Source: Polytrichum commune
Lineage: Eukaryota; Streptophyta; Polytrichopsida; Polytrichales; Polytrichaceae
DNA length: 64,000 nt
Assembly: GCA_950295325.1 (NCBI GenBank)
Contig: OX485809.1
Location: 27,528,001-27,592,000 of the forward strand
Direction of reading: 5' to 3'
The notes below the pieces were generated by a model, which saw nothing but the letters and a program-made list of their open reading frames with translations, ran no database searches and was not told the DNA's origin. Within the stretch, counting starts at the first letter, position 1; every line of letters starts with the position of its first letter. The position numbers were made by a program, and so were the translations under genes. This document shows, piece by piece, positions 63,552 through 64,000 of the stretch.

Positions 63552-64000
63552 CTGCAAATCAGAGAACAACAACACTACAATGTGTCACCTTTGTGTAATT
63601 TCAAATACCTCAAAACACACTAGAGGTATCCTTTAACTCAATGGGACTTTTCGTCAGGAGTTGGTCCCCTATGGTTTTCCATTGGTTGTTTTGCATTAAA
63701 AATCAGTAAATTTCTTTCCACTTGTGCATCCTCGGAGGTAGTATTTGAATCTGAATGAAGAGCTTCAACCTCTTTTGGTTCATTTAGGGCCAAACTCATT
63801 TTAGCACCTCTCGACATGCCAAAAAGAGGTTTGACCCTCAATGAATTGATATAGAATGTTCTTCATGCAAACCTCCACATGACTGCCTCCAAGCTCGCAC
63901 CGGACAGTCACCGAACTTGGAAGTTGTTCTATGCAAAACAACCAACTCCCAACCAAAATTCATATTGAGTTACTAGAGAATTCCCCTAATCTCTCCTCAC
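63552..64000 (-). other. Intron or further exons of the metallophosphoesterase
   Basis: A 67-codon frame at 63638-63841 could be part of an exon, but I could not match it to the family or join it in phase. Confidence 0.3.

Overview
This window is nuclear DNA from a land plant, or at least a streptophyte. It carries a complete thylakoid FtsH2/FtsH8-type protease gene (chloroplast FtsH with a transit peptide), a complete plasma-membrane P-type H+-ATPase with a C-terminal 14-3-3 site, GT-AG and rare GC-AG introns, LTR retrotransposons primed by initiator tRNA-Met, and a large Mutator-like transposon. The species cannot be fixed from the sequence. The two unfamiliar paralogous genes at the left would fit a non-seed plant, but that is inference.

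Layout. 1-2.6 kb: gene 1, an unrecognised minus-strand gene with an acidic centre and a coiled-coil tail. 2.7-14.5 kb: a 215-bp host tandem repeat split by a CCGGA-rich element (element B, 2897-14083). Element B carries one long gene and is itself split by LTR element A (6297-13354). 14.8-25.9 kb: gene 2, a minus-strand paralogue of gene 1 with two added RING-like zinc fingers. Its large exon is cut by LTR element C (17568-24872), of the same family as A in the opposite orientation. 26.4-27.3 kb: minisatellites. 27.3-31.4 kb: mostly non-coding, ending in three 200-bp repeats. 31.5-41.9 kb: the H+-ATPase in 11 exons with all phases consistent. 43.9-46.5 kb: FtsH in 4 exons. 48.3-58.85 kb: a 10.5-kb Mutator-like element with 74-bp terminal inverted repeats and a perfect 9-bp target duplication. 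It carries a transposase with DDE and SWIM motifs on the minus strand and a convergent plus-strand gene ending in a Ulp1/C48-like peptidase domain. A 566-bp MITE sits in an intron of the latter. 60.4-63.6 kb: the 3' exons of a calcineurin-like metallophosphoesterase running off the right edge on the minus strand.

The mobile elements give a readable history. Element B entered a tandem repeat and A entered B; C broke gene 2. A and C share the same stop codons and the same loss of the reverse-transcriptase core, so they descend from an already defective master copied in trans. The nearly identical LTRs within each copy point to recent insertion. H+-ATPase and FtsH look functional. Gene 2 is disrupted only by the insertion: its frame is continuous across the target site.
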